Assembly: GCF_037201815.1 (NCBI RefSeq)
Contig: NZ_CP147407.1
Coordinates: forward strand, 186,001-250,000
Length of the DNA stretch: 64,000 bases
Direction: 5' to 3'
From: Metabacillus sp. FJAT-52054
Lineage (GTDB): Bacteria > Bacillota > Bacilli > Bacillales > Bacillaceae
The notes below the pieces were generated by a model. That model was not told the origin of the DNA. It did not search any database and saw only the letters and a program-made list of their open reading frames with translations. Below, piece after piece: positions 8,461-16,170 of this stretch; the first letter of the stretch is position 1, and each line of letters starts with the position of its first letter. Made by a program: the position numbers and the translations under genes.

Positions 8461-9261
8461 ATGAAAAAGTTCAAAAAGCAAATGATTTTTGCTGCTTTGG
8501 CAGCAGCAGTGATTCTGGCAATATGGGTGAAACCTGACGCTGAAGCACTTGCTGTTAAGGAGGAGATCAGAAAGCTTGAGGCAGAAGAGTTTTTTGCCTC
8601 TCATCCGGGGACATTTGTTCTTCACGAAGTAAAAAAAGACCGGACCTTTGTTTTCAACGAAAGTCGTGCAAAGGAAAGAACGGCTCCAGAATCTACTTTT
8701 AAGGTTCCGAACGCTCTGATTGGCCTTCAAACGAAAGCCGTTGAGGATGAGTACGACATCAAATACTGGGATGGAGTGGAACGGGAGATTCCTGTATGGA
8801 ATCAGGATCATACATTAGGTTCAGGAATGAGATATTCGGTGGTGTGGTACTATCAGGCGATGGCCCGGGATATCGGAGAGCAAAGGATGAAAGAGTGGGT
8901 AGACAAAATCTCTTATGGTAATAAGGATATCAGCGGTGGAATTGACCAGTTCTGGCTGAACAGCACTCTTAAAATATCACCGCTGGAGCAGACTGAATTT
9001 ATGGAATCGCTGTACAAGGAAGAACTGCCTTTCGATGCTGCCGTGATGAATACAGTAAAACGGATGATGGTTCAGGAAGAAGGTAAGCATTACACGATTT
9101 ATGCAAAAACCGGACAAGGGGCAGGAAAGGGCTGGTATGTGGGAATCATCGAATCTGGAAAGAGTACCTATACGTTTGCTGCCCATATTGATGGAACCTC
9201 AGCGGAAGCAAAAAAGATAACGAGAAGCATTTTGCAGAAATATAAGCTGATTACGAATTAA
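8461..9261 (+). CDS. Class D beta-lactamase (Bacillus BPU/BSD-like)
   Basis: Class D enzymes hydrolyse beta-lactam antibiotics through an active-site serine. The 266-residue protein begins with a Sec signal or anchor (MKKFKKQMIFAALAAAVILA). It carries all the class D motifs: STFK (Ser78-Lys81), SVV (126-128), YGN (152-154), the QFWLNS...ISPLEQ region and KTG (216-218). A GGAGGAAGAGGAG ribosome-binding site precedes the ATG. This looks like the intrinsic chromosomal type found in Bacillus; no mobile element adjoins it. Spectrum and activity cannot be read from sequence. Confidence 0.92.
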   Translation: MKKFKKQMIFAALAAAVILAIWVKPDAEALAVKEEIRKLEAEEFFASHPGTFVLHEVKKDRTFVFNESRAKERTAPESTFKVPNALIGLQTKAVEDEYDIKYWDGVEREIPVWNQDHTLGSGMRYSVVWYYQAMARDIGEQRMKEWVDKISYGNKDISGGIDQFWLNSTLKISPLEQTEFMESLYKEELPFDAAVMNTVKRMMVQEEGKHYTIYAKTGQGAGKGWYVGIIESGKSTYTFAAHIDGTSAEAKKITRSILQKYKLITN

Positions 9262-9305
9262 ATCTATTAGTAAAAGCATTTGTAATTGATGGAATCCTGA
9301 AAATG

Positions 9306-9329
9306 GGTCCGGTTTTCCGGGCCTTTTTT
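9306..9329 (+). terminator. Terminator after the beta-lactamase gene
   Basis: GGTCCGG pairs with CCGGGCC across a TTTT loop and is followed by TTTTTT. Confidence 0.85.
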
Positions 9330-9336
9330 GATGTAG

Positions 9337-9702
9337 AGTCATACATATGGGCACGAAGCAGGGGATGATGTATTAACGAGTGTGGCTGGTGTGGTAAAAG
9401 AAATCTTGGGAGACAAGGAAATAGCGGGCCGTTATGGGGGAGAAGAATTTATTATTTGTATACCGGATGCCTCTCTTGAGGATGCCTATCATCTTGCCAA
9501 TACCATTCGGGGAAAAGTATCGGAGTGCGGTATAAAGGCTGGTGATAAGGAAATTCGTGTAACATCTAGCTTCGGGATTTCTTCGCTTCAAGCAATGCCG
9601 GGGGAATCCATTAAAAAGCTGGTGCGGGAAGCAGATGGCGCTCTGTATGCAGCCAAAAGAAAGGGGAGAAATTGCGTGAAAATATTCGAGCAGGCGATTT
9701 GA
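9337..9702 (+). pseudogene. GGDEF (diguanylate cyclase) domain remnant
   Basis: The open frame begins mid-domain at HTYGHEAGDDVL, just after an in-frame TAG, and continues through the active-site motif RYGGEEF to a normal C-terminus (ALYAAKRKGRNCVKIF). The first part of the GGDEF domain and any sensor region are missing. No ribosome-binding site precedes GTG 9382. It follows immediately after the beta-lactamase terminator, so the 5' part of a cyclase gene was probably deleted. The remaining 106-122 residues are unlikely to make c-di-GMP alone. Confidence 0.8.
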
Positions 9703-9740
9703 GCGGACAATCGAGCTCATGGCTTCATGCCTGTTTATCC

Positions 9741-9770
9741 AAATAAAAAACCTGATCAGGATGGATCAGG
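9741..9770 (-). terminator. Terminator of the gvpT-like gene
   Basis: On the minus strand GATCC/CCTGATC arms (CCTGATC 9751-9757 with GATCAGG 9764-9770) are followed by TTTTTTATTT. Confidence 0.75.
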
Positions 9771-9784
9771 CCGTATCAGGTGTC

Positions 9785-10426
9785 TTAATTTTTCACTGCA
9801 GATGTATCATCATTACTCGATAGAACCGTATCTTTTTCTTCTTCTTCCTCATCAGAAGCGCTGCTGTTTTTTTCACGGCCCGTGTATTCTTCTTCTTCCT
9901 TGTCTTCATTTTCGTCTTCGTCTTCGTACTTGCTCATTTTTGCTTCAAGCTCTTTCATTTGCTCCTGCAGTCTCTTCTTTTCTTCTTTTAATGAATTGTA
10001 ATCTTCGTTTTCCTCATCTTCGTTTTCGTCATCAGAATCGTAGCTGTTATCATCCTGATCATTTGTGTTCTCTTCATAGTCACTTTCGTCGTACTCTTCA
10101 TCCTCAGAGCTCATTTCCTGTTCATCTTCATTTTCAGGGAATTCGTTGTCCTCTTTTTTGCGTTTTTTCATGAAATTCAGTTTGCCGATGGCCTTTTTGG
10201 ATTTTTCTCCAACGCCTTTGAAGCGGTCAAGCTTGCTTGTCACATCTTCCATGTCTGCGTTTATGCCGGCGTTTTTAAGAGCTTCATTTCCCATAAGAGA
10301 CAGAAGTTTTTTGCTGCGTTCAGGTGTGGCAAAATAGCCGACTGTTGCTCCTAAGATTCCCCCGGCCACTGTGCGTTTCACCGTACCGCCTTTGAACATA
10401 TCTTTTGCAAGTTTTGATTTATTCAT
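9785..10426 (-). CDS. gvpT: GvpT-like (YtxH-type) protein with long acidic tail
   Basis: The 213-residue protein starts with VKRTVAGGILGATVGYFATPERSKKLL, a glycine-rich hydrophobic YtxH-type segment, and is followed by a basic stretch, a very acidic low-complexity region (about 95-145), a short coiled coil (SLKEEKKRLQEQMKELEAKM) and a second acidic tail. This order matches what I recall of GvpT from the Bacillus megaterium gas-vesicle operon. A GGAGG sits nine bases upstream of the ATG. It is 31 kb from the gvp cluster at 41.6 kb and follows a stress gene. The family match is by recall, so the symbol is tentative. Confidence 0.6.
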   Translation of the reverse strand: MNKSKLAKDMFKGGTVKRTVAGGILGATVGYFATPERSKKLLSLMGNEALKNAGINADMEDVTSKLDRFKGVGEKSKKAIGKLNFMKKRKKEDNEFPENEDEQEMSSEDEEYDESDYEENTNDQDDNSYDSDDENEDEENEDYNSLKEEKKRLQEQMKELEAKMSKYEDEDENEDKEEEEYTGREKNSSASDEEEEEKDTVLSSNDDTSAVKN

Positions 10427-10466
10427 TGTTTTTCGCCTCCGTGAGCTATTAGGTATATCATTTATT

Positions 10467-10497
10467 CAAAAGAGAAGGTCTTTTTCCAAGACCTCTT
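10467..10497 (-). terminator. Terminator after the yflT-like gene
   Basis: AAGAGGTCTT pairs with AAGACCTTCTCTT across a GGAAA loop on the minus strand, followed by a short T-rich tail. Readthrough into the gvpT-like gene is possible since little promoter space remains. Confidence 0.65.
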
Positions 10498-10837
10498 AGA
10501 ACGAAACTTCATCCTGATTAGTTACGATTAATAGTACTTTTCCTTTATCCAATTCTTCTTCCAGTTCCTCGGCTTTTTTTGTGTCAAAGCCGATTTTTTG
10601 CATCTTAACGACGAGTTTGTCGTCTTTGCTTCTGAATATATTTTTTGTAGCCGTTCCTAGACCGGTCACCTTTACGCCTACCTTATTGGCGTCTGTTTCC
10701 TTTCTTGAACGTCTTACATGGTCATTGTCATGGGAAAGGATATAAATATCCTCATCGCGCACCCCGTCTTTGCGAATTTTATCAATGGATTCTTTTAAAT
10801 GTTCGTCATTATGGAATAACTTGAATTTCGGACTCAT
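10496..10837 (-). CDS. yflT: General stress protein 17M / YflT family
   Basis: The 113-residue protein has the GSP17M domain: KLFHNDEHLKESIDKIRKDGVRDEDIYILSHD, then a predicted linker and KVLLIVTNQDE at the C-terminus. The start at 10837 is chosen because AGGAGG lies eight bases upstream; a longer frame reaching into the repeat upstream has no such site. YflT-type genes belong to the sigma-B general stress regulon in Bacillus. The biochemical role is not known. A sigma-B-like promoter lies just upstream. Confidence 0.85.
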   Translation of the reverse strand: MSPKFKLFHNDEHLKESIDKIRKDGVRDEDIYILSHDNDHVRRSRKETDANKVGVKVTGLGTATKNIFRSKDDKLVVKMQKIGFDTKKAEELEEELDKGKVLLIVTNQDEVSF

Positions 10838-10860
10838 ATATATCGCCTCCTGAAAAAGAG

Positions 10861-10885
10861 TTTCCCCAATGCCAGGAACATAAAC
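10861..10885 (-). promoter_or_regulatory. Sigma-B-like promoter of the yflT-like gene
   Basis: On the minus strand GTTTAT is followed after 13 bases by GGGAAA, close to the sigma-B consensus GTTTAA/GGGTAT. The leader would be short. Confidence 0.4.
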
Positions 10886-10984
10886 CAATAAAAGAGGTAT
10901 TCCCAATACTTTAATAAAATATGAGTGAAAAGTCCTTTGTTTTGGCAGGAAGGTCCTGTCAATTTAGGAAGATTTAGCGGAAGC

Positions 10985-11313
10985 AGAAAAAGGGGCCGTC
11001 CATAAAGTAAGTTTTCAAAACGTCTATCGCATTTTAAATTGGATTGGTTTTGGCGGATTTCCGCTGCAGGATGCTTGCTTATCCTTGGGCGGGCGGTGAG
11101 CCTCCGCGGCGCAAGCGCCTGTGGGGTCTCATCTGTCCCGCTGCTCTCAGCACGGAGTCGCGCACCTTCCGCTCCAATCACAGCCTGAACAATAAGTGTT
11201 CAAAAGTACATATGTAAAAACCAAAACCCTATTAATTCTCACACAAAAGCGTTCAGGGGGTTTTAGTTTCAATCATTTCCTCTCTGCAGGGCTTATTAGA
11301 CAGCCCCTTTTCT
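10985..11313. repeat. MITE-like dispersed repeat, copy 1
   Basis: About 329 bases bounded by imperfect terminal inverted repeats (AAAAGGGGCCGTCC at the left; the reverse complement of the right end reads AAAAGGGGCTGTCT). The GC-rich interior (GGGCGGGCGGTGAGCCTCC, GTCCCGCTGCTCTCAGCACG) recurs in the same orientation at 44547-44866. It encodes no transposase; open frames across it are accidental. It fills the gap between the yflT-like and cupin genes. No target duplication was found by eye. Confidence 0.8.
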
Positions 11314-11323
11314 TGAACAAGTT

Positions 11324-11905
11324 CTATCTGGCTCCCCAATAATGAGGCGGCTGAAAATAGTCAATCGAAGCGGTTCTTTCCTCTCCTGTACAGTCTTCAT
11401 AAGGTCCGATATACGTACTGGGCCTGACGGGCTCTGTTACCTGCTTCCATTCGTTTTCGCTGATACAATACGTTTGTGACATGATGCTTGCCGGAGTGAA
11501 TTTCAGGATGTCGGAGCCGAGGACCACTTCGGGGTTCGATGCGTTAAAGATGGCAAGAAGATGTGTGTGATCCTCTATAGCTTGTTCATAGTGCCACCAT
11601 CCTTGGGGGACATTAGCGACTTGCTGAGGGGAGATTCGATAGGTAAGGAGCTGCTTTGTAAAGGGATTTAAAATGGAAACGTCAGCAGAGCCTGATATGC
11701 AGTAGACGAGTTCCGCTGCATTTTGGTGGTAGTGCGGTTCTACGAGGTTCCCTTTGCTCAAGAAGATATCAAGCAGGGATGTCTTAATGGTGTTCAGCTG
11801 TTTAGATCCCATAATGGTAATGTAGTTTTCATCGTTCTTTTTAAAAAGGAAGCTATTGTGCATGTCAAACGCAAACTGCATTGAAGCCTGGCTCTCGTAC
11901 ATCAT
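11324..11905 (-). CDS. Cupin domain protein
   Basis: The 193-residue protein has a single cupin fold with metal-site residues EPHYHQNAAELVYCISG (motif 1, about 75-91) and VPQGWWHY (motif 2). The start at 11905 is chosen since CAGGAGGGG lies six bases upstream, with a second ATG directly after it; a much longer frame extends upstream but lacks a site and would overlap mtlA. Substrate and reaction are unknown. It is divergent from mtlA and shares 180 bases of upstream region with it, with no evidence of a link to mannitol use. Confidence 0.85.
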   Translation of the reverse strand: MMYESQASMQFAFDMHNSFLFKKNDENYITIMGSKQLNTIKTSLLDIFLSKGNLVEPHYHQNAAELVYCISGSADVSILNPFTKQLLTYRISPQQVANVPQGWWHYEQAIEDHTHLLAIFNASNPEVVLGSDILKFTPASIMSQTYCISENEWKQVTEPVRPSTYIGPYEDCTGEERTASIDYFQPPHYWGAR

Positions 11906-11979
11906 TTGTCCCCTCCTGACAAAACCTCTCTGAAGACAGAATATGTACATTCGCCCAGATTGGTTCCTGAACAAAAGTT

Positions 11980-12001
11980 TTGACACGCTATGCTGCGACA
12001 A
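11980..12001 (+). promoter_or_regulatory. MtlR operator-like inverted repeat
   Basis: TTGACACG and TGCGACAA form an inverted pair separated by six bases, resembling the TTGNCACA-N4-TGTGNCAA MtlR site but with a spacer two bases longer. It lies about 60 bases before the mtlA -10 element (TATAAT, 12062-12067), a normal place for an activator. Confidence 0.5.
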
Positions 12002-12024
12002 AGTCATATTTCCTAATCGTTTGA

Positions 12025-12039
12025 ATGAAAGCGTTTTAT
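12025..12039 (+). promoter_or_regulatory. CcpA cre-like site ahead of mtlA
   Basis: ATGAAAGCGTTTTAT matches the catabolite-responsive element WTGNAANCGNWNNCW at all but one defined position. It lies just upstream of the -10 TATAAT (12062-12067), consistent with glucose repression of mannitol uptake. Confidence 0.55.
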
Positions 12040-12084
12040 AAAGTACACTTAAATCAAGATATATAATAGAAAGGAAGAGCGCAT

Positions 12085-13995
12085 ATGGCTCAAAATAATA
12101 TAAAAGTTGGCGTTCAGAAGTTCGGCAACTTCCTAAGCTCAATGGTAATGCCGAATATCGGTGCATTTATCGCCTGGGGTTTGATTACGGCATTATTTAT
12201 TCCTACCGGCTGGCTGCCGAATGAAGGGTTCGCCAAGCTTGTAGATCCAATGGTTACGTATTTGCTTCCATTGCTTATCGGTTACACCGGAGGTAAGCTG
12301 ATTCATGATCAGCGCGGAGGCGTAGTCGGTGCGATCGCCACAATGGGTGTCATTGTAGGATCAGGCATTCCGATGTTCCTCGGTGCCATGATTATGGGAC
12401 CTCTTGGCGGTTACGCGATTAAGAAATTTGATCAGTGGGTTGAAGGAAAGGTAAAAGCCGGCTTTGAAATGCTGGTGAATAACTTCTCTGTCGGAATTAT
12501 CGGCGGTATTCTAGCACTGCTCTCTTTAGTAGGTGTAGGACCTGCGGTATCAGCGTTCACAGGAATTCTGGTAGCAGGAGTAGACTGGATGGTAGGACTG
12601 GGAATTCTTCCTCTGACCAGCATTCTGATTGAACCGGCAAAAGTTCTTTTCTTAAATAACGCAATTAACCACGGGGTATTGTCTCCGATTGCATTGGAGC
12701 AGGCAAAGCAGCATGGACAATCCGTTCTGTTCCTGCTTGAAGCGAATCCTGGTCCGGGACTTGGAATTCTTCTTGCCTATACGTTCTTTGGCAAAGGCTC
12801 GGCTAAACAATCTGCACCGGGAGCTGCCATCATTCAATTCCTGGGCGGAATACATGAAATTTATTTCCCTTATATTTTAATGAAACCAATGCTTTTTGTA
12901 GCCGCAATTCTTGGCGGTATGAGTGGTGTGTTCACCCTTGTCCTATTTGGCGGAGGTCTTTCTGCTCCAGCATCACCGGGAAGCATTATCGCGATTTTGC
13001 TTGCAACACCAAAGGACGGCGGAACATACATTGCTAATATTTTAGGAGTCCTCGTCGCTGCAGCCGTTTCTTTCATCGTTTCTGCTCTTGTCTTGAAAAC
13101 AAGCAAAGACAAAGAGACAAGCATTGAAGATGCAGCAAACAAAATGCAGGAAATGAAAGGCAAGAAAAGCAGTGTTGCAAGCACGTTTGCTTCTTCTGCT
13201 CCAGCCGGCGAATTCCCGCAGAATGTAAACAAAGTTATCTTCGCATGTGATGCCGGAATGGGCTCAAGTGCGATGGGTGCATCGATTTTGAGAAAGAAAT
13301 TTAAAGAAGCGGGATTAAGCATTACCTCTGTAAACTCGGCGATTTCCAATCTTCCTAGTGATGCTGAAATTGTGATTACACAGGAAGAATTGACTCCGAG
13401 AGCGAAAAATAAGGTTCCCAATGCGTATCACATTTCAGTCGACAGCTTCCTTGCGAGTCCTGAATACGATAAATTGGTAGACCGTTTGAAAAATGGATCC
13501 AATGAAGAGGCTCCGGTTGAAGAAGCTCCTGCTTCAGCTCCGGTTGAAGAGCCAGCTTCCAATTCAGATGTCCTTCTAAAAGAAAACATCTTCCTAAATC
13601 AGCGTTTTATGGACAAGGACGAAGCGATTCGTTTTGCCGGCCGTGTTTTAGTGGATGGTGGCTACGTGAAGGAATCCTATATTGAGGCTATGATTGCAAG
13701 AGATGAAATGACATCTACCTATATGGGGAATGATGTGGCGATTCCTCATGGTACAGAGGACGCCAAGAAAGATGTGATCAAATCCGGTGTGACCATTCTT
13801 CAAATTCCGGATGGCGTTGATTTCGGAGGACAAAAGGTACGTCTTCTATTCGGAATTGCCGGAAAAGATGGAACACATCTTGAAATTCTCTCAGGTATTG
13901 CTGTAACCTGCTCGGATATGGAGAACATTGAAAAAATGGCATCCGCATCCACGAAGGAAGAATTGATGGATGTAATCGGAGGACTAAATAAATAA
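12085..13995 (+). CDS. mtlA: PTS mannitol transporter, fused EIICBA
   Basis: This 636-residue permease imports mannitol and phosphorylates it to mannitol-1-phosphate. The membrane IIC domain (about 1-340) holds the substrate motif GGIHE (254-258). The IIB domain carries the phosphorylated cysteine in CDAGMGSSAMG (Cys388), and after an Ala/Pro/Glu-rich linker the IIA domain carries the phosphorylated histidine in AIPHGT (His555). The IIA domain is fused, unlike the separate MtlF of B. subtilis. AAAGGAAGAG precedes the ATG. It is first of mtlA-mtlR-mtlD, with an MtlR-like site and cre upstream. Confidence 0.95.
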   Translation: MAQNNIKVGVQKFGNFLSSMVMPNIGAFIAWGLITALFIPTGWLPNEGFAKLVDPMVTYLLPLLIGYTGGKLIHDQRGGVVGAIATMGVIVGSGIPMFLGAMIMGPLGGYAIKKFDQWVEGKVKAGFEMLVNNFSVGIIGGILALLSLVGVGPAVSAFTGILVAGVDWMVGLGILPLTSILIEPAKVLFLNNAINHGVLSPIALEQAKQHGQSVLFLLEANPGPGLGILLAYTFFGKGSAKQSAPGAAIIQFLGGIHEIYFPYILMKPMLFVAAILGGMSGVFTLVLFGGGLSAPASPGSIIAILLATPKDGGTYIANILGVLVAAAVSFIVSALVLKTSKDKETSIEDAANKMQEMKGKKSSVASTFASSAPAGEFPQNVNKVIFACDAGMGSSAMGASILRKKFKEAGLSITSVNSAISNLPSDAEIVITQEELTPRAKNKVPNAYHISVDSFLASPEYDKLVDRLKNGSNEEAPVEEAPASAPVEEPASNSDVLLKENIFLNQRFMDKDEAIRFAGRVLVDGGYVKESYIEAMIARDEMTSTYMGNDVAIPHGTEDAKKDVIKSGVTILQIPDGVDFGGQKVRLLFGIAGKDGTHLEILSGIAVTCSDMENIEKMASASTKEELMDVIGGLNK

Positions 13996-14001
13996 TAGAA
14001 G

Positions 14002-14040
14002 GGAATAGAAAGGTGGAATCCACCTTTCTATTCCTGTTTT
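14002..14040 (+). terminator. Hairpin between mtlA and mtlR
   Basis: A perfect 15-bp stem (14002-14016 with 14020-14034) is followed by TGTTTT. It probably lowers mtlR and mtlD transcription relative to mtlA. Confidence 0.85.
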
Positions 14041-14074
14041 ACATAAAAATTGTCCGCTTGAAATGAGGGATGTT

Positions 14075-16165
14075 ATGTTTGTTACCTCCAGGGAAAAAGC
14101 AATAATAGAGCTCATTATTAAGACGTCAGGCAAACATACCGCTCATTCCATTGCTGCTTTTCTTCATGTCAGTGTCAGAACCGTGCAGCGGGATCTGAAA
14201 AACATTGAACCGATTCTAAACCGGTTTGATCTTTCCCTTTCGAAGTCACAGGACAAGGGCCTTTCCATTACCGGAAAGAATGAGAATATCTTCAAGCTTG
14301 TTCAGATGATGGTGAATATCAAGCTTGTCGATCTGACAGCTGAAGAAAGAAAATTACTCATTTTGATTGAATTAATGGAAGAGAAAGAGGCCATTAAGCT
14401 TGCTCCGCTCGCGAATGATCTTGGAATCAGCGTCACGACCCTTGTCACCTATATGGACGAACTTTCAGGCTGGCTCAGCAGCTTCGGAATCGAGCTATCC
14501 AGAAAAAAAGGAGTAGGGGTGGAGCTTATTGCGCGTGAGGATTCCAAAAGAAAAGCGCTGGCCAGCTTTTTCCTTATGTATTTTAATGAAGAATTGATTG
14601 AAAATGTTTTTCGCCTGAGTCAGACGGAAAATAAGGATCAAAAGGTGCTTCATTACTTTAACGCGGCGTACTTAAGAGCAGTAGATGAACAATTAAGCGT
14701 TCAGAACAATGGCTATTTAAAGCTCGCGGATAGTGCGTATATCGCCCTCATTGTCCATATTTGCATCACGGTCCAAAGGCATGAAGGCGGGTTCCGGCTG
14801 CCTGAGGGAGAAGAAGACTCTTACATCCATGAATATGAAGAGTATAAGAGGATGAAAGAGGTCAGCCGCGGAATAGAGAATGCTTTTTCAATTGTTTTGG
14901 ATGAGCCGGAAATTCATTTTCTATCTGTCATCTGGAGAGGATCCCGAGTCCAGGAAGCCGAAGAGGTTTACTATGACAGCGTCGTGATTGGCCGTTCCAT
15001 TAAGAGAACCATTCAGCATGTTTCTCAAAAATTGAACATCGATTTAACCTCGGATTTCTCTTTGTTTCAAGGATTATTCGCCCATATGGAACCGTCGCTA
15101 TTCCGGATTCAGCAGGGACTGGCATCCTTTAATCCTTTGACAGACGATATTAAAAAGAAGTATCCGGTTCTTTATATGGCAGTGGAGAAAAGTCTTGAAT
15201 TAGAATTTGGCGACATCAAGTTTCCACCCGATGAAATAGCGTATATTGTTCTGCACTTTGGATCGGCGCTTGAGCTAAGAAAAGAGGAGTTGTCCATTCG
15301 GGCCCTCGTTGTATGCCCGACCGGCATTGGAACATCCAAGATGCTCGCCAGCCGGATCAAGAAGGAAATGGCAGAGATTTCATCCATTGAGGTTGCCTCC
15401 CTAAAAGAAATTCAGGAAATCGATTTGCAGAAATTTGACTTGGTCATATCGACCGTCCGGCTGCCGTTTTTTCAGCAGAGCTACGTGCTGGTCAACCCAT
15501 TGCTGACAGATGAGGATATTGAATCGATTCGGCACTTCTTAGGGGAACATATTCAAACGTTCACAAGCAAGCAGCATTATGCGGACCAAAATTTGCCGAA
15601 GGCTTTTCAGGAAACGATGGAATCATCTTCTTCCCTTGAGGTCCTTTTGCAGGAGATGGAGGATATCCACACTTCGATTCGGATGATTTTAAAGAATTTA
15701 GCGGTTACTGACCGGAAAAAGGCCGATAGTCATCATCATCTTTTGGAAGAAATGGCACTCGAATGCGAAGCAGAGGGCCTGCTGACAGGAGCGAAGGCAG
15801 TAGCGGAACAGCTGCTGGCACGGGAGCGGCAAGCGGGTCTTGGGATTCCGGATACAAACATGGCGCTTTTTCATGCCAGGCATGATGGGGTCAAGGAGCT
15901 CATCTTCCGGGTTGTCCATCTCGATGAGCCTTATCAAATCAAAGGGATGGACCGGAATGATATGCAGGCGAGAAACATCCTGCTCCTCATAGCTCCGATG
16001 AATTTACGGCCCAGGCAGTTTGAAATTGTCAGCTTAATTAGTACCGCCATTGTAGAAAGCAAAGAAAATATGCTCATCTTTTCTTCCTCGAATGGACAGA
16101 TGATCCGCCGGAAATTAGAAGAAACGTTTTACGCTTACGTACAAAATAAACGGATAAAGGAATGA
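14075..16165 (+). CDS. mtlR: Mannitol operon activator MtlR (PRD regulator)
   Basis: MtlR activates mannitol genes and is controlled by PTS phosphorylation. The 696-residue protein has an N-terminal helix-turn-helix (HTAHSIAAFLHVSVRTVQRDL), two PRD domains (about 180-400), an EIIB-Gat-like domain with the regulatory cysteine in VVCPTGIGTSKML, and a C-terminal EIIA-like domain with histidine in ALFHARHDG. The start at 14075 is preferred because GAGGG lies five bases upstream; an ATG 12 bases earlier has no such site. The stop overlaps the region before mtlD, indicating coupled translation. Confidence 0.93.
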   Translation: MFVTSREKAIIELIIKTSGKHTAHSIAAFLHVSVRTVQRDLKNIEPILNRFDLSLSKSQDKGLSITGKNENIFKLVQMMVNIKLVDLTAEERKLLILIELMEEKEAIKLAPLANDLGISVTTLVTYMDELSGWLSSFGIELSRKKGVGVELIAREDSKRKALASFFLMYFNEELIENVFRLSQTENKDQKVLHYFNAAYLRAVDEQLSVQNNGYLKLADSAYIALIVHICITVQRHEGGFRLPEGEEDSYIHEYEEYKRMKEVSRGIENAFSIVLDEPEIHFLSVIWRGSRVQEAEEVYYDSVVIGRSIKRTIQHVSQKLNIDLTSDFSLFQGLFAHMEPSLFRIQQGLASFNPLTDDIKKKYPVLYMAVEKSLELEFGDIKFPPDEIAYIVLHFGSALELRKEELSIRALVVCPTGIGTSKMLASRIKKEMAEISSIEVASLKEIQEIDLQKFDLVISTVRLPFFQQSYVLVNPLLTDEDIESIRHFLGEHIQTFTSKQHYADQNLPKAFQETMESSSSLEVLLQEMEDIHTSIRMILKNLAVTDRKKADSHHHLLEEMALECEAEGLLTGAKAVAEQLLARERQAGLGIPDTNMALFHARHDGVKELIFRVVHLDEPYQIKGMDRNDMQARNILLLIAPMNLRPRQFEIVSLISTAIVESKENMLIFSSSNGQMIRRKLEETFYAYVQNKRIKE

Positions 16166-16170
16166 TGAAG

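Noticed and set aside
10834..11181. 115-codon minus-strand frame with Arg/Pro/Ala-rich sequence
   Set aside because: It lies across the MITE-like repeat; the same pseudo-protein pattern recurs at 44323-44730, as expected of a DNA repeat.
11906..12166. N-terminal extension of the cupin gene
   Set aside because: The longer frame runs into mtlA and lacks a ribosome-binding site, whereas 11905 has a strong one.
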